Positions 8,630 to 16,381 of a DNA stretch of 64,000 nucleotides are shown piece by piece. A program made the position numbers and the translations under genes. Origin of the DNA: Olleya sp. YS (lineage in GTDB: Bacteria; Bacteroidota; Bacteroidia; Flavobacteriales; Flavobacteriaceae); contig NZ_CP121685.1 in assembly GCF_029760915.1 (NCBI RefSeq), positions 842,001-906,000 of the forward strand, given 5' to 3'. The notes beneath the pieces were generated by a model that saw only the letters and a program-made list of their open reading frames with translations, made no database searches and had not been told where the DNA came from. Every line of letters begins with the position of its first letter. Positions within the stretch are counted from its first letter, which is position 1.

Positions 8630-10756
8630 ATGTCTGTTCTTTTAAAATACTTAACCTCAAAAACAAATCTACCTGAAAACTCCGTTAAAAATACGGTAGA
8701 TTTACTAAATCAAGATTGCACAATTCCTTTTATTTCTAGATACAGAAAAGAAGCAACTGGTAATTTGGACGAAGTACAAATTGGAGCTATTGTAAAATAT
8801 AAAGACCTATTCGAAGCTTTAGAAAAACGAAAAGTCGCCATTTTAAAAGTTTTAGAAGAGCAAGACGTTTTAACCACAGAATTAAAACAAAAAATAAACG
8901 CTTGTACAGATTTAATAACCCTTGAAGACCTTTACTTACCGTATAAAAAAAGCAGAAAAACCAAAGCAGAAACTGCTAGAAAAAATGGATTAGAACCATT
9001 AGCAAAAATCATCATGTCTCAAAATGCTAATGATGTGGAATCTATAGCGTTTAAATATGTAAAAGGTGACGTTAAAACGGTTGATGAGGCTTTAGAAGGT
9101 GCACGACACATTATTGCTGAGTGGATAAATGAACGTACCGACATACGTAATAATTTACGAAAGCAATTAGAGCGTTATGCTATGATTGCCACGACAGTGG
9201 TAAAAACAAAAAAGGACGATGAGAACGCACAAAAATTTAGAGATTATTTTGATTGGGAAGAGTCATTAAATCGCATTCCGTCACACAGATTACTAGCTAT
9301 TTTAAGAGCCGAAAAAGAAGGTTTTATTCGTGTTAAAATAGAAATAGACAAAATAAAAGCTTTAGAAAACATTGATAGACGCATCATTAAAAGCGACAAT
9401 GCTTGTGCAGACCAATTACAATTAGCCATTAGTGATGCCTACAAACGATTATTATTCCCATCGTTAAGTAACGAAGCTTTGCAAAAAGCAAAAGAAAAAG
9501 CAGATGAGTCTGCAATTACTGTATTTGCTAAAAACTTAAAACAACTATTATTGGGTTCGCCTTTGGGCGAAAAACGCGTACTAGCTATAGATCCTGGATT
9601 TAGAACAGGTTGTAAAGTGGTTTGCCTAGATACGCAAGGTACTTTATTGCATAACGAAACTATTTATCCTCATCCTCCTAAAAGCGACAGTGTTGGCGCA
9701 ATAAAAAAACTATCAACGCTAACCGAAGCTTATAAAATTGAAGCAATTGCTATTGGAAATGGTACTGCATCGCGAGAAACTGAAGCTTTAGTTAAAAAAG
9801 TACATTTTAAAAACGATATGCAAGTGTTTGTGGTTAGCGAAGCTGGAGCAAGTATTTATTCGGCTTCAAAAATTGCACGAGATGAGTTCCCTAATTATGA
9901 TGTAACTGTTAGGGGTAGTGTGTCTATTGGACGACGTTTGCAAGACCCATTAGCAGAATTGGTAAAGATTGACGCAAAGTCTATTGGTGTTGGACAATAC
10001 CAACATGATGTAGACCAAAATAAACTGCAAAAACAATTAGATATAGTTGTAGAAAATTGTGTAAATAGTGTTGGTGTAAACATTAATACAGCAAGTATAC
10101 CATTATTAAGTTATGTGTCTGGAATTGGCCCAAAATTAGCCGAAAACATTTATAATTACAGAAACGATAATGGTGGTTTTAAATCCAGAAACGACATTAA
10201 AAAAGTACCTCGTTTAGGCGAAAAAGCGTTTGAACAAGGTGCTGCTTTTTTAAGAATTAAACAGTCTAAAAACCCATTAGATGATTCTGCAGTACATCCA
10301 GAAAGTTATAACATAGTTCAAAAAATGGCTAAAGACTTAAAAGTGTCTGTAGATGAATTGATTGGTAACACTACATTACTTAAAAAAATAGAATTAAAAA
10401 AGTATTGTACAGATTCTGTTGGGTTGCTTACACTTGAAGACATTTTAAAAGAGTTAGAAAAACCAGGTTTAGATATTAGGGAAGAAGCTAAAGTTTTTAC
10501 TTTTAATCAAAATATAAAAACTATAAACGACTTAGTATCTGGTCAATTACTTCCAGGAATAGTCAATAATATTACCAATTTTGGGTGTTTTGTAGATATT
10601 GGGATTAAAGAAAGCGGTTTGATACACGTCTCAAACTTATCAGACAGTTTTGTAAAAGATGTAAATGAACATGTTCATCTACATCAACAAGTAATTGTAA
10701 AAGTTTTAGAAATAGATGTTCCGCGAAAGCGAATCCAATTAAAATTGCATAAGTAG
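8630..10756 (+). CDS. tex: Tex family RNA-binding protein
   Basis: Tex proteins bind nucleic acids and are linked to transcription and RNA metabolism. The 708-residue protein shows the canonical order: N-terminal Tex helical domain; YqgF-like RNase-H fold starting at VLAIDPGFRTGCKV (about 322); helix-hairpin-helix region with SYVSGIGPKLAENI and VPRLGEKAFEQ; and a C-terminal S1 domain (PGIVNNITNFGCFVDIG...SGLIHVSNLS) ending at IQLKLHK. Length and order are normal. It lies 8 nt after the unknown exported protein, and its stop directly abuts the ATG of the next gene. Confidence 0.94.
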   Translation: MSVLLKYLTSKTNLPENSVKNTVDLLNQDCTIPFISRYRKEATGNLDEVQIGAIVKYKDLFEALEKRKVAILKVLEEQDVLTTELKQKINACTDLITLEDLYLPYKKSRKTKAETARKNGLEPLAKIIMSQNANDVESIAFKYVKGDVKTVDEALEGARHIIAEWINERTDIRNNLRKQLERYAMIATTVVKTKKDDENAQKFRDYFDWEESLNRIPSHRLLAILRAEKEGFIRVKIEIDKIKALENIDRRIIKSDNACADQLQLAISDAYKRLLFPSLSNEALQKAKEKADESAITVFAKNLKQLLLGSPLGEKRVLAIDPGFRTGCKVVCLDTQGTLLHNETIYPHPPKSDSVGAIKKLSTLTEAYKIEAIAIGNGTASRETEALVKKVHFKNDMQVFVVSEAGASIYSASKIARDEFPNYDVTVRGSVSIGRRLQDPLAELVKIDAKSIGVGQYQHDVDQNKLQKQLDIVVENCVNSVGVNINTASIPLLSYVSGIGPKLAENIYNYRNDNGGFKSRNDIKKVPRLGEKAFEQGAAFLRIKQSKNPLDDSAVHPESYNIVQKMAKDLKVSVDELIGNTTLLKKIELKKYCTDSVGLLTLEDILKELEKPGLDIREEAKVFTFNQNIKTINDLVSGQLLPGIVNNITNFGCFVDIGIKESGLIHVSNLSDSFVKDVNEHVHLHQQVIVKVLEIDVPRKRIQLKLHK

Positions 10757-11662
10757 ATGTTAAAAATTGCTTATCATCCTATTTATTGTCATCCTTTACC
10801 TGAAGGTCATCGTTTTCCGATGCTAAAATATGAGTTGCTTCCTGAGCAATTAATACATGAAGGTACATGCACATCAAATAACTTTTTTGAACCTATTAAG
10901 ATGATTGATGAAGTACCTATACTAGCGGTTCATGATCCAGAATATTTCTATGATTTACTTAATTTGACGTTGGACCAACGTGCAGCAAGAAAGATTGGTT
11001 TTCCATTAAGTGAAGTTTTGATTGAGCGTGAAATTACTATTGCAGATGGTACGATAAAGGCTAGTAAATTTGCTTTAAAACATGGAATAGCAATGAATAT
11101 TGCTGGTGGAACACATCATGCTTACACCAATCGTGGCGAAGCGTTTTGTATGTTAAATGATCAAGCAATTGGCGCACGACATCTTCAAAAAAAAGGTTTT
11201 GTCAAGCAAATTTTAATAGTCGATTTAGATGTGCATCAAGGTAATGGTACTGCACAAATATTTCAAAATGATACTTCTGTTTTTACATTTTCAATGCACG
11301 GTAAACATAATTATCCGTTTAAAAAAGAACAAAGCGATTTAGACATTGAACTAGATAATAATATTGGTGATGTCGAGTATATGACAATTTTGCAAAAGAC
11401 CCTCCCAAACTTAATCAATCAAATACAACCTGATTTTATTTATTATTTATGTGGTGTAGATGTCATAGCAACAGACAAGTTAGGTAAATTAGGATTGAGC
11501 GTAGCTGGTTGCAAAGCACGAGACCAATATGTGTTAGAAACCTGCAAAAACAATAACATTCCTGTAATGTGTAGTATGGGTGGAGGCTATAGTCCTGATA
11601 TTAAAACTATTGTAGAAGCGCATGCTAACACTTTTAGGTCAGCTCAGGACATCTTTTTTTAG
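10757..11662 (+). CDS. Histone-deacetylase-like amidohydrolase
   Basis: This belongs to the arginase/deacetylase fold, whose bacterial members deacetylate acetylpolyamines or other small amides with zinc. Motifs in order: GGTHHAYTNRGEAFC (tandem active-site His), VDLDVHQGNGTA (metal-ligand Asp and His), SMHGKHNYPF, YYLCGVDVIATDKLGKLGLS (metal-ligand Asp) and a C-terminal GGGYSPD. The 301-aa length matches the short bacterial class. The ATG immediately follows the tex stop with no gap, suggesting translational coupling. Its stop overlaps the stop of the convergent response-regulator gene by 4 nt. Substrate unknown. Confidence 0.9.
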   Translation: MLKIAYHPIYCHPLPEGHRFPMLKYELLPEQLIHEGTCTSNNFFEPIKMIDEVPILAVHDPEYFYDLLNLTLDQRAARKIGFPLSEVLIEREITIADGTIKASKFALKHGIAMNIAGGTHHAYTNRGEAFCMLNDQAIGARHLQKKGFVKQILIVDLDVHQGNGTAQIFQNDTSVFTFSMHGKHNYPFKKEQSDLDIELDNNIGDVEYMTILQKTLPNLINQIQPDFIYYLCGVDVIATDKLGKLGLSVAGCKARDQYVLETCKNNNIPVMCSMGGGYSPDIKTIVEAHANTFRSAQDIFF

Positions 11663-12402
11663 CCTTTTAATTTTTCTAAAAAGTCTTGTCTACGGTTGCG
11701 TGAGACAGGTATTTTTTTATTTCCTGTTAGGATAACGTAACCCTCATTTAAGTATTTTTCGATATAACTAAGATTGATTACATGTGATTTATGTACTAAA
11801 TAGAATTCGTTATTTTCTAGAAGTCTATTAAAATGACCTATGCTATTTGAGCTTAGTAATGGCTTACCTTCTTTTAAATGAATTTTAGTGTAACCTGCTT
11901 CACCTTCGCAGTGTAAAATATCTTCAATTTTTATAAACTCCAAACCTTCAATACTGGGAATAATAATTTTCTTTTTTTGAAAGGTTTGAATACCTAAATT
12001 TTCAATAAGTTGCTTGTTTTTAAATAAAGCTGATTTTTCTTCAATATTGTTTTTTGCATTGGTAACTGCTGTTATTAAGTCTGTATTATCTATTGGTTTC
12101 ACCAGATAACCTATAGCACAATGTTTAATAGCTTCAATTGCGTAATTGTCGAAAGCAGTTGCGAATATAATCTCGAAATCTGGTTTTTCGAAATGTTTTA
12201 AAACATCAAACCCACTTAATTCTGGCATGGCTATATCTAAAAAAACTAAGTCAGGATTATGTGTTTTAATCAATTCAATACCGTCTTTTGGGTTTTGCGT
12301 TTCGGCTATGATTTCTATATCTGGACATAAACGTTCTAACTTGTTTTTTAAAATGGCAAGTGCTTTACGTTCATCATCAATTAATATGGTTTTAATTGTC
12401 AT
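11659..12402 (-). CDS. LytTR response regulator
   Basis: A DNA-binding response regulator with an N-terminal receiver domain (phospho-acceptor Asp56 in LVFLDIAMP, acidic pair in LIDDERK) and a C-terminal LytTR domain (about 150-247; KIEDILHCEGEAGYTKIHL, LVHKSHVINLSYIEKY, KKIPVSRNRR). The frame opens at 12423, but the ATG at 12402 is preferred because it begins the standard receiver strand (MTIKTILIDDE) and overlaps the upstream kinase stop by 11 nt, typical of coupled genes. Its partner is the LytS-type kinase at 12392-13216. Targets unknown. Confidence 0.92.
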   Translation of the reverse strand: MTIKTILIDDERKALAILKNKLERLCPDIEIIAETQNPKDGIELIKTHNPDLVFLDIAMPELSGFDVLKHFEKPDFEIIFATAFDNYAIEAIKHCAIGYLVKPIDNTDLITAVTNAKNNIEEKSALFKNKQLIENLGIQTFQKKKIIIPSIEGLEFIKIEDILHCEGEAGYTKIHLKEGKPLLSSNSIGHFNRLLENNEFYLVHKSHVINLSYIEKYLNEGYVILTGNKKIPVSRNRRQDFLEKLKG

Positions 12403-13216
12403 AATCTTCTGTATTAAAGTCATCTTTAAATACTAAAGTAACTATAGTTCCTGTTTGGCTTGTGGTTTCAGAGCGATCTGTAATTGTAAAATCGATATTC
12501 CATTGCTTACTGTCTTTTAATAACGCTAATCGTTCTTCGAGGACAAAACCAGAATGCTCTGTGTGTGTTTTAGCTTTAGAATTATTCATGGTTTTGGCTT
12601 TATTAATACCAATACCGTCATCTGTTACTGTAACTTTAAAACTGCTATTAGTTATAGTTGAAAACTCTATTATTACATGTCCTTTTCCTTTTTTATGAAA
12701 GATACCATGATTAATAGCGTTTTCTAAAATAGGTTGTAAAATCATTGGTGGTAAAAACAAATCTTCTAAATCTAAAGTTTTATCTATTTTAATTTTAAAT
12801 TCAAAATCATCTTCAAAGCGCAATTTTTCGATATCTAAATAGTTTTTTAATAACGCAATTTCATTTTTTACAGAAATATTTTGCTTGCGCGAATATTCGA
12901 AAAATTGTCGCATAAGTTTTGAGAATTTAGCCAAATAATCTTCACTTTTTTCAACTTCATTTAACTGAATATAGTATTGTATTGCATTAAGCGAATTGTG
13001 AACAAAATGCGGATTCATTTGGGCACGTAATGCGTTTAATTCTAACTCATGTTGACGTTTTTGGTTGCTTAATTTAGTTTCTAATTGGTCCTGTATAAGT
13101 TTGTTTTTACGATTATTAAAGGTGGTAAATAAGAACACCGTCGACAGTACTATAAGCAATGCTATAACACATAATATTATGACTATATTATTGATATTTA
13201 ATTCTGTTTCAAGCAT
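12392..13216 (-). CDS. LytS-type sensor histidine kinase (single N-terminal TM)
   Basis: The 274-residue protein has one membrane helix (about 8-30), a coiled linker and a His_kinase domain with phospho-acceptor His70 in AQMNPHFVHNSLNAI. A degenerate HATPase follows, with N-box LQPILENAINHGIF and G-box VTDDGIGI. It has essentially no extracellular sensing domain. It overlaps the 7-TM gene upstream by 19 nt and the response regulator downstream by 11 nt. I infer that the polytopic neighbour supplies the input. Confidence 0.92.
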   Translation of the reverse strand: MLETELNINNIVIILCVIALLIVLSTVFLFTTFNNRKNKLIQDQLETKLSNQKRQHELELNALRAQMNPHFVHNSLNAIQYYIQLNEVEKSEDYLAKFSKLMRQFFEYSRKQNISVKNEIALLKNYLDIEKLRFEDDFEFKIKIDKTLDLEDLFLPPMILQPILENAINHGIFHKKGKGHVIIEFSTITNSSFKVTVTDDGIGINKAKTMNNSKAKTHTEHSGFVLEERLALLKDSKQWNIDFTITDRSETTSQTGTIVTLVFKDDFNTEDYDN

Positions 13217-13806
13217 AAAAAACTTTTGATATAAAATCCATATAGTAACAAATTAAGTGTCATTATTATTAATCTAAAAGGAACAGAGCCTTTATCAATT
13301 AAGTCCCAAGTTAAAGCAATTGGTAAAAAACCAATATAAAATATAAGCAATCCTGCAACTATCCAGAATTTTTGTGAGTTTATATAATTGATTGCACTTT
13401 TATGGTTTAAAAAAGAATTAAAAAACATAGTTGAGCAAATTATAATAATAATACTAGAAGGTATAAATGGCAACACCCATAAATTAGTCCAAAAGTCTAG
13501 TTTGATTGCCGAATACATTATAGTAGACAAAAATACGAGACCAAACACTTTAATAATCCATTTGTTGTCCAGAATTTGATGAAACCAAAACAAGTAAAAT
13601 GAAATAGATAACACTGTATAAATATTATATAGGTATAAATTGTTACCTCCTATGACGTATCCAGCAATTTCATTTAATACAATATATATTAAAAAAAACA
13701 GAAAATATTTTTGAGTTGAGTTACTGTATTTTTTCCAACTCAAAATTGCAGCAACTAGTGCTGCAATTTGAACGGTCATTATTATTATACTTGTTAATTG
13801 TATCAT
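13198..13806 (-). CDS. 7-TM membrane protein of the LytTR operon
   Basis: A 202-residue protein made almost entirely of hydrophobic helices. I count about seven, near residues 3-22, 33-50, 57-78, 84-101, 108-130, 146-165 and 172-195. No enzymatic motif is visible. Its 3' end overlaps the LytS-type kinase gene by 19 nt and its start lies 3 nt after the small exported-protein gene, so the four genes look like one unit. The size and topology resemble the membrane sensor modules fused to other LytS kinases; a split sensor is an inference. A transporter-like role cannot be excluded. Confidence 0.75.
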   Translation of the reverse strand: MIQLTSIIIMTVQIAALVAAILSWKKYSNSTQKYFLFFLIYIVLNEIAGYVIGGNNLYLYNIYTVLSISFYLFWFHQILDNKWIIKVFGLVFLSTIMYSAIKLDFWTNLWVLPFIPSSIIIIICSTMFFNSFLNHKSAINYINSQKFWIVAGLLIFYIGFLPIALTWDLIDKGSVPFRLIIMTLNLLLYGFYIKSFLCLKQN

Positions 13807-13809
13807 TAT

Positions 13810-14304
13810 TTAATTTCCTCCTTCATATTCAGTTGGAGGCATTCCTGCATTTCCATAATTATACGATTGTATATCATAATTATTTTTATTTTCAGAAGGT
13901 TCTGGGTCTCTTTCACCTTCTCGATAAGTTGGTGAGAAAAATACTGTATTTTTAAGCTGTCCATCAATTTCTTTTGCTCCAAAGTATACTCTAATTCCAG
14001 GGTTTTCTTTACCTTGATTTTCAGACTCCTCTTTAACATAGTTTAAATAATCTTGCATAACTTTTAAATCAAACCAAACATCTCTTACATCTTCTGGTAT
14101 AACTCCATTATTTGCTGCAATTATTTCGGGTAAGTTTTGATATTTAGTTTTATAGGCCTCTTCATAAGTATTTGCTTCTGCGTTAGTAATTAAATCTGTT
14201 GGAGGATCAAAATTACAATCTGCTGATTTTTCACATTCTTTAAAAAGTAAAAAGGATAAAATTAGCACTATAATTAATAGTGTAGTTGATGTTACATTTT
14301 TCAT
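13810..14304 (-). CDS. Small membrane-anchored or exported protein of the LytTR operon
   Basis: A 164-residue protein with an N-terminal hydrophobic segment (about 7-22) followed by a Cys (FKECEKSADC). The remainder is soluble and acidic, with a helical middle (DLKVMQDYLNYVKEESENQG) and a strand block (GIRVYFGAKEIDG, TVFFSPTYREG). A similar IRVYFGA block recurs in unnamed flavobacterial proteins as I recall them. The tail (PPTEYEGGN) is low-complexity. It is the first gene of the four-gene unit, 3 nt before the 7-TM gene. It may be a periplasmic ligand or sensor partner, which is inference from position only. Confidence 0.72.
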   Translation of the reverse strand: MKNVTSTTLLIIVLILSFLLFKECEKSADCNFDPPTDLITNAEANTYEEAYKTKYQNLPEIIAANNGVIPEDVRDVWFDLKVMQDYLNYVKEESENQGKENPGIRVYFGAKEIDGQLKNTVFFSPTYREGERDPEPSENKNNYDIQSYNYGNAGMPPTEYEGGN

Positions 14305-14501
14305 TGTTTTTAGTTTTAGTTAAAGTTAGGGTTACTAAGGTAGCATTTTATTGCTTCATATTAATTTACACTTATATAAAGAGGTTGTTGTTATTGTTAC
14401 CCATTTATCGAACAAATATCTTTTTTAGTAATTTATTATTACAATAGCATTAAATGACTTGTTGATTTGAATCTATAACCTGTAACTTATAATACATAAA
14501 A

Positions 14502-14527
14502 TAAAAAAGCCTGCTATTAAGCAGGCT
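14502..14527 (-). terminator. Terminator after the 14554-14931 gene
   Basis: Stem AGCCTGC (14508-14514) pairs with 14521-14527 around a 6-nt loop. Reading on the minus strand it is followed by a run of T (the A tract at 14503-14508). The rest of 14305-14553 contains no other feature I can support. Confidence 0.8.
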
Positions 14528-14553
14528 AAGTATATATTTTAGTAATATTAAAA

Positions 14554-14931
14554 TTATAAACTTTGAAGCAATATCAATGCTAAAACAACACAGACTATTG
14601 GTAAACACAATAGTAATATTATATTATGTTGCTTTGATTTACTTCTGTTGTACTTAGCATTCAAAACCTTTCTGGTTTTACCATTATATTTTAACCAGTT
14701 TTTTAAATGAATGATAACTGCAGAGATAAAAAACAAGATCCACGCTTTATCACTAGAGATTGTTGACACATTCATTTTATCTAAAAAAGTTGCAAAAAAC
14801 ACTCCTAGTAAAAACAATAAGGCTATTTGTAAAGCAGAAATATAAACTAACGCTATAGCATTAGCCTTTTGTTTAAATCGTGCTTTAAACGTAGTAAAAA
14901 CTGAAAAGAAAAATTGGTCGAATGTTGTCAT
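14554..14931 (-). CDS. Small membrane protein, three TM helices
   Basis: I do not recognise a named family. The 125-residue protein has three hydrophobic helices: AIALVYISALQIALLFLLG, AWILFFISAVII and a C-terminal HNIILLLCLPIVCVVLALIL. Between the second and third is a strongly basic loop (KTRKVLNAKYNRSKSKQ), probably cytoplasmic. The frame extends to 14958, but that part overlaps the upstream terminator hairpin (14941-14973), so the ATG at 14931 is preferred. Flanked by terminators on both sides, it is probably monocistronic. Confidence 0.7.
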   Translation of the reverse strand: MTTFDQFFFSVFTTFKARFKQKANAIALVYISALQIALLFLLGVFFATFLDKMNVSTISSDKAWILFFISAVIIHLKNWLKYNGKTRKVLNAKYNRSKSKQHNIILLLCLPIVCVVLALILLQSL

Positions 14932-14940
14932 AAACTGAAT

Positions 14941-14973
14941 AAAAAAAACCTGCCACAATGTAGCAGGTTTTTT
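14941..14973 (-). terminator. Terminator after the TonB receptor-DUF5689 operon
   Basis: A perfect 12-bp stem (14941-14952 with 14962-14973) with a 9-nt loop and flanking A/T tracts. It lies 28 nt beyond the DUF5689 gene stop on the minus strand and could work in either direction. Confidence 0.88.
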
Positions 14974-15001
14974 TATTATTTGGTTAGCAAAATAATAATA
15001 A

Positions 15002-16348
15002 TTATTCTGCTGAAACTTTAATATTATCTACTTCCCAAGTCGCTGCAGAAGAGCTTGAAGACGTATACTTAAATGCAATAAATAAGTTACCACCAGCTGC
15101 AGCAGACACGTCTAATTGACCAGAATCTGTCCAAGAAGACCAACTTCCAGTATTAGTGTCTAAAGTTGGTGATAAAGTTACCCAAGTACCGTCTGTTGTT
15201 GGGTCGCCTCCAGCATAATCTGTTGCATATAACACTTCTAAATCTGGACCACTAAAACGTTTAACGGTTTGAAATGTTAAAAAAGCACTTGGTACTGATG
15301 ACAAATCGATTGGTAAAGAGATTAACCAGTCCTCATTAGGTTGGGCTCCACCTGAAAACCCAGACATTGTTGCACTATCACTTGGATTACCAAATGTATT
15401 ATAGTACCATTCTTGAGTTCCGATCACACTATAAGGTGTCCATTTGTTCAAGTTTCCTTGAGAAAAATCATCCTCAAATAAAGGGTCACATCTTAAAGCG
15501 TTATCAAAATTTATTGCTTCTGGTGTATTGATATAAATGGTGTAAAAATCATCAAAAAAGTCTCTTGTTAAAATACCATCAATAGTTCCTCTATTAGCAG
15601 GTAATGTTAACCCTTTAAAGTCTGAAAACGTACTAGTACTTAATACTACACTTCCTCCAGTCGCACAACTTTCTAGTGTACGCTCTCCATCGAAACTATC
15701 GTTAGATTCAGATGCAAACGTTAACCCAATTAAATTGCTGTTAAATTGCATATCTGTTAGTCTAATGTATTGGCTTTCTAAATCATCGTTAAAATCTGAA
15801 ATAGATACTTCTTTTGCAATAATTGTAGCTACCTCATCAGCTCTAAGGATGTGTTGTGATACAAGCGTGCTTGGTATTCTTTCTATATCTTCACCTTCTA
15901 AACGTCCTAATTGGATGACTCCATTACTTTCTCCAACACTTAATCCATTAAGTTTAATAAATACTTTACGTCCAAACTCATATTGAGTAAACATAGGATT
16001 TTTATCTACTTGTACAACAATAGCAGCAGTAGGGTTTTCTGGTTTGTCTTGTATTACTAATTGCTTGTAGAAGTTACCACCTTCATCACTTGATACTACA
16101 TAACCTTCTGTATATTTTTCAGTTACAGTTGGGCTTGCTTCGTCATAAGTTACTGCATCACCATTACCAGTTCCAAAGTTACCTAGAACAGCACTTATTG
16201 AATTAAATTGAGCATCTGCATTTGGGTATGATGTAATACCTGCAATCGCTTGTGTTGGTACATCAAAATTATCGTCTTCAACACAACCTGTTAGTAAGAC
16301 TAAACTTACTAAAAGTATTGTAATTTGGTTTAAATTGAATTTTTTCAT
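15002..16348 (-). CDS. DUF5689 lipoprotein with choice-of-anchor J domain
   Basis: A 448-residue lipoprotein: the signal peptide ends in a lipobox (VLLTGC, Cys22) followed by acidic residues, which favours outer-membrane surface export in Bacteroidetes. The N-terminal two thirds match DUF5689 (GYVVSSDEGGNFYKQLVIQD, GVIQLGR, SQYIRLTDMQF), an OB-like domain. The C-terminal ~150 residues resemble a choice-of-anchor J/jelly-roll module (FSQGNLNKWTPYSVIG, GGAQPNEDWLISLP, SSSAATWEVDNIKVSAE). It lies 33 nt downstream of the TonB receptor and presumably binds substrate for it, like a SusD analogue. Ligand unknown. Confidence 0.88.
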   Translation of the reverse strand: MKKFNLNQITILLVSLVLLTGCVEDDNFDVPTQAIAGITSYPNADAQFNSISAVLGNFGTGNGDAVTYDEASPTVTEKYTEGYVVSSDEGGNFYKQLVIQDKPENPTAAIVVQVDKNPMFTQYEFGRKVFIKLNGLSVGESNGVIQLGRLEGEDIERIPSTLVSQHILRADEVATIIAKEVSISDFNDDLESQYIRLTDMQFNSNLIGLTFASESNDSFDGERTLESCATGGSVVLSTSTFSDFKGLTLPANRGTIDGILTRDFFDDFYTIYINTPEAINFDNALRCDPLFEDDFSQGNLNKWTPYSVIGTQEWYYNTFGNPSDSATMSGFSGGAQPNEDWLISLPIDLSSVPSAFLTFQTVKRFSGPDLEVLYATDYAGGDPTTDGTWVTLSPTLDTNTGSWSSWTDSGQLDVSAAAGGNLFIAFKYTSSSSSAATWEVDNIKVSAE

Positions 16349-16381
16349 CTTTTCTTGAATTTATTTTTTCTATAAATATAA

